Origin: Rhodospirillaceae bacterium CCH5-H10
GTDB taxonomy: Bacteria; Pseudomonadota; Alphaproteobacteria; Reyranellales; Reyranellaceae
Direction: 5' to 3'
Length of the DNA stretch: 6,844 nucleotides
Assembly (NCBI GenBank): GCA_001557035.1
Contig: LSKJ01000045.1
Span: forward strand, 1-6,844
In this document: positions 6,322 to 6,844 of the stretch, one piece after another
Position numbering within the stretch: position 1 is the first letter of the stretch
Layout: the number at the start of each line of letters is the position of its first letter
Notes under the pieces: model-generated
Told to the model about the DNA's origin: nothing
What the model saw: only the letters and a program-made list of their open reading frames with translations
Databases searched by the model: none
Translations under genes and position numbers: made by a program

Positions 6322-6844
6322 TCAAGGTGAGGCGTCTGGCAGCGATAGATCGTAAACCTTCAGAGTGTGCCGCAACATGGCGTCGACGCTGAAGCGTTCT
6401 CGCACGAACGCCGGAGCCTCCCGCTGCGCCCTGGTCTTCCAGTCCTCCTGTAGGCAGAAGAGGGCATGATCGGCCAGGGCGCAAGCGTCGGCATGCGGCA
6501 CGGCCCAGCCGGTAACGCCATGCCACAATGTCTCGCCGACGCCTCCGACATCGGGCGCCACGACGGGGACGCCCAAGGATTGGGCCTCGAGCAGGACGTT
6601 GGGCAGCCCTTCGTGTCGTGACGTCAGGATGACGACATCCATGGCTTTGTAGCTGGAGCCGATGCCGTCGATCCGGCCGGGTAAATGAACCTGGCCGGAA
6701 ATTCCAAGCTGCGCTGCCCGGTCGCGCATCTCGTTGAACATCGGGCCCTCGCCGCAGACGACGAAATGCGCCCCAGGCTCCCGCCGAGCGATTTCAGCAG
6801 CCATTTCGATCCACAACAAGGGGCGCTTCTCCTCGCTCATGCGA
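6322..6844 (-). CDS. GT4-family glycosyltransferase, C-terminal part (5' end outside window)
   Basis: This is the nucleotide-sugar-binding half of a GT-B fold retaining glycosyltransferase, which would transfer a sugar from an NDP- or UDP-sugar to a lipid-linked or protein-linked glycan on the cytoplasmic face of the membrane. Counting from the Met at 6840, I see the stretch FVVCGEGPM (residues 26-34), the segment VHLPGRIDG (51-59), and the family signature EGLPNVLLE (77-85), which gives the EX7E pair Glu77 and Glu85, followed by GVPVVAPDVGG (90-100). That Met is unlikely to be the start: the reading frame stays open to the window edge, and RMSEEKRP resembles the interior (V)GR-x-x-x-EK-x-P element that begins the second Rossmann domain of GT4 enzymes. 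About 170 residues are visible of an expected 350-400. It ends with TGA 77 bases before the next gene on the same strand. The family call is firm; donor and acceptor cannot be told. Confidence 0.9.
   Translation of the reverse strand, partial: RMSEEKRPLLWIEMAAEIARREPGAHFVVCGEGPMFNEMRDRAAQLGISGQVHLPGRIDGIGSSYKAMDVVILTSRHEGLPNVLLEAQSLGVPVVAPDVGGVGETLWHGVTGWAVPHADACALADHALFCLQEDWKTRAQREAPAFVRERFSVDAMLRHTLKVYDLSLPDASP

Noticed and set aside
6838..6840. ATG at 6840 as the true start of the glycosyltransferase
   Set aside because: The frame is open upstream to the edge and RMSEEKRP looks like the middle of a GT4 protein, so the N-terminal half is missing from the window.

Overview
The window holds five consecutive genes, all read from the minus strand (right to left), packed end to end. 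I read it as an interior piece of a bacterial surface-glycan locus (O-antigen, capsule, exopolysaccharide or protein glycosylation). By eye the DNA is GC-rich, around 60%, and the codon use is typical of a proteobacterium. I lean towards an alphaproteobacterium, but nothing here fixes the taxon.

Layout in transcription order. (1) Positions 6844-6322: the C-terminal part of a GT4-type glycosyltransferase whose start lies off the right edge. (2) A 77-base gap with a short hairpin and a good ribosome binding site. (3) Positions 6244-5567: a 225-residue methyltransferase-fold protein starting at GTG. (4) Positions 5570-2796: a 924-residue three-domain protein, consisting of a histidine-rich deacetylase-like barrel, an Ala/Pro/Ser-rich linker, a class I methyltransferase domain homologous to gene 3, and a zinc-ribbon plus class I methyltransferase domain. 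(5) Positions 2791-887: a 634-residue glutamine-hydrolysing asparagine synthase homologue, in this context more likely an amidotransferase acting on a sugar carboxyl group. (6) Positions 884-90: another class I methyltransferase with a TTG or internal ATG start. Positions 1-89 may contain the start of a further minus-strand gene, but the evidence is weak.

The spacing (4-base overlap, then 4-base and 2-base gaps) argues for one transcript with translational coupling, so the gene products probably act on the same glycan: one sugar transferred, a deacetylase-like hydrolysis or a related step, up to four methyltransferase domains for O-, N- or C-methylation, and one amidation. No promoter or convincing terminator is visible; transcription must start to the right of the window.

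The points most worth following are the three-domain fusion, the duplication of its central domain as the adjacent free-standing gene, an internal AGGAGG plus in-frame start exactly at the boundary of its third domain, and the loss of the conserved glutamine-binding Glu in the amidotransferase's glutaminase domain. No mobile elements, CRISPR arrays, tRNA or rRNA genes were seen.
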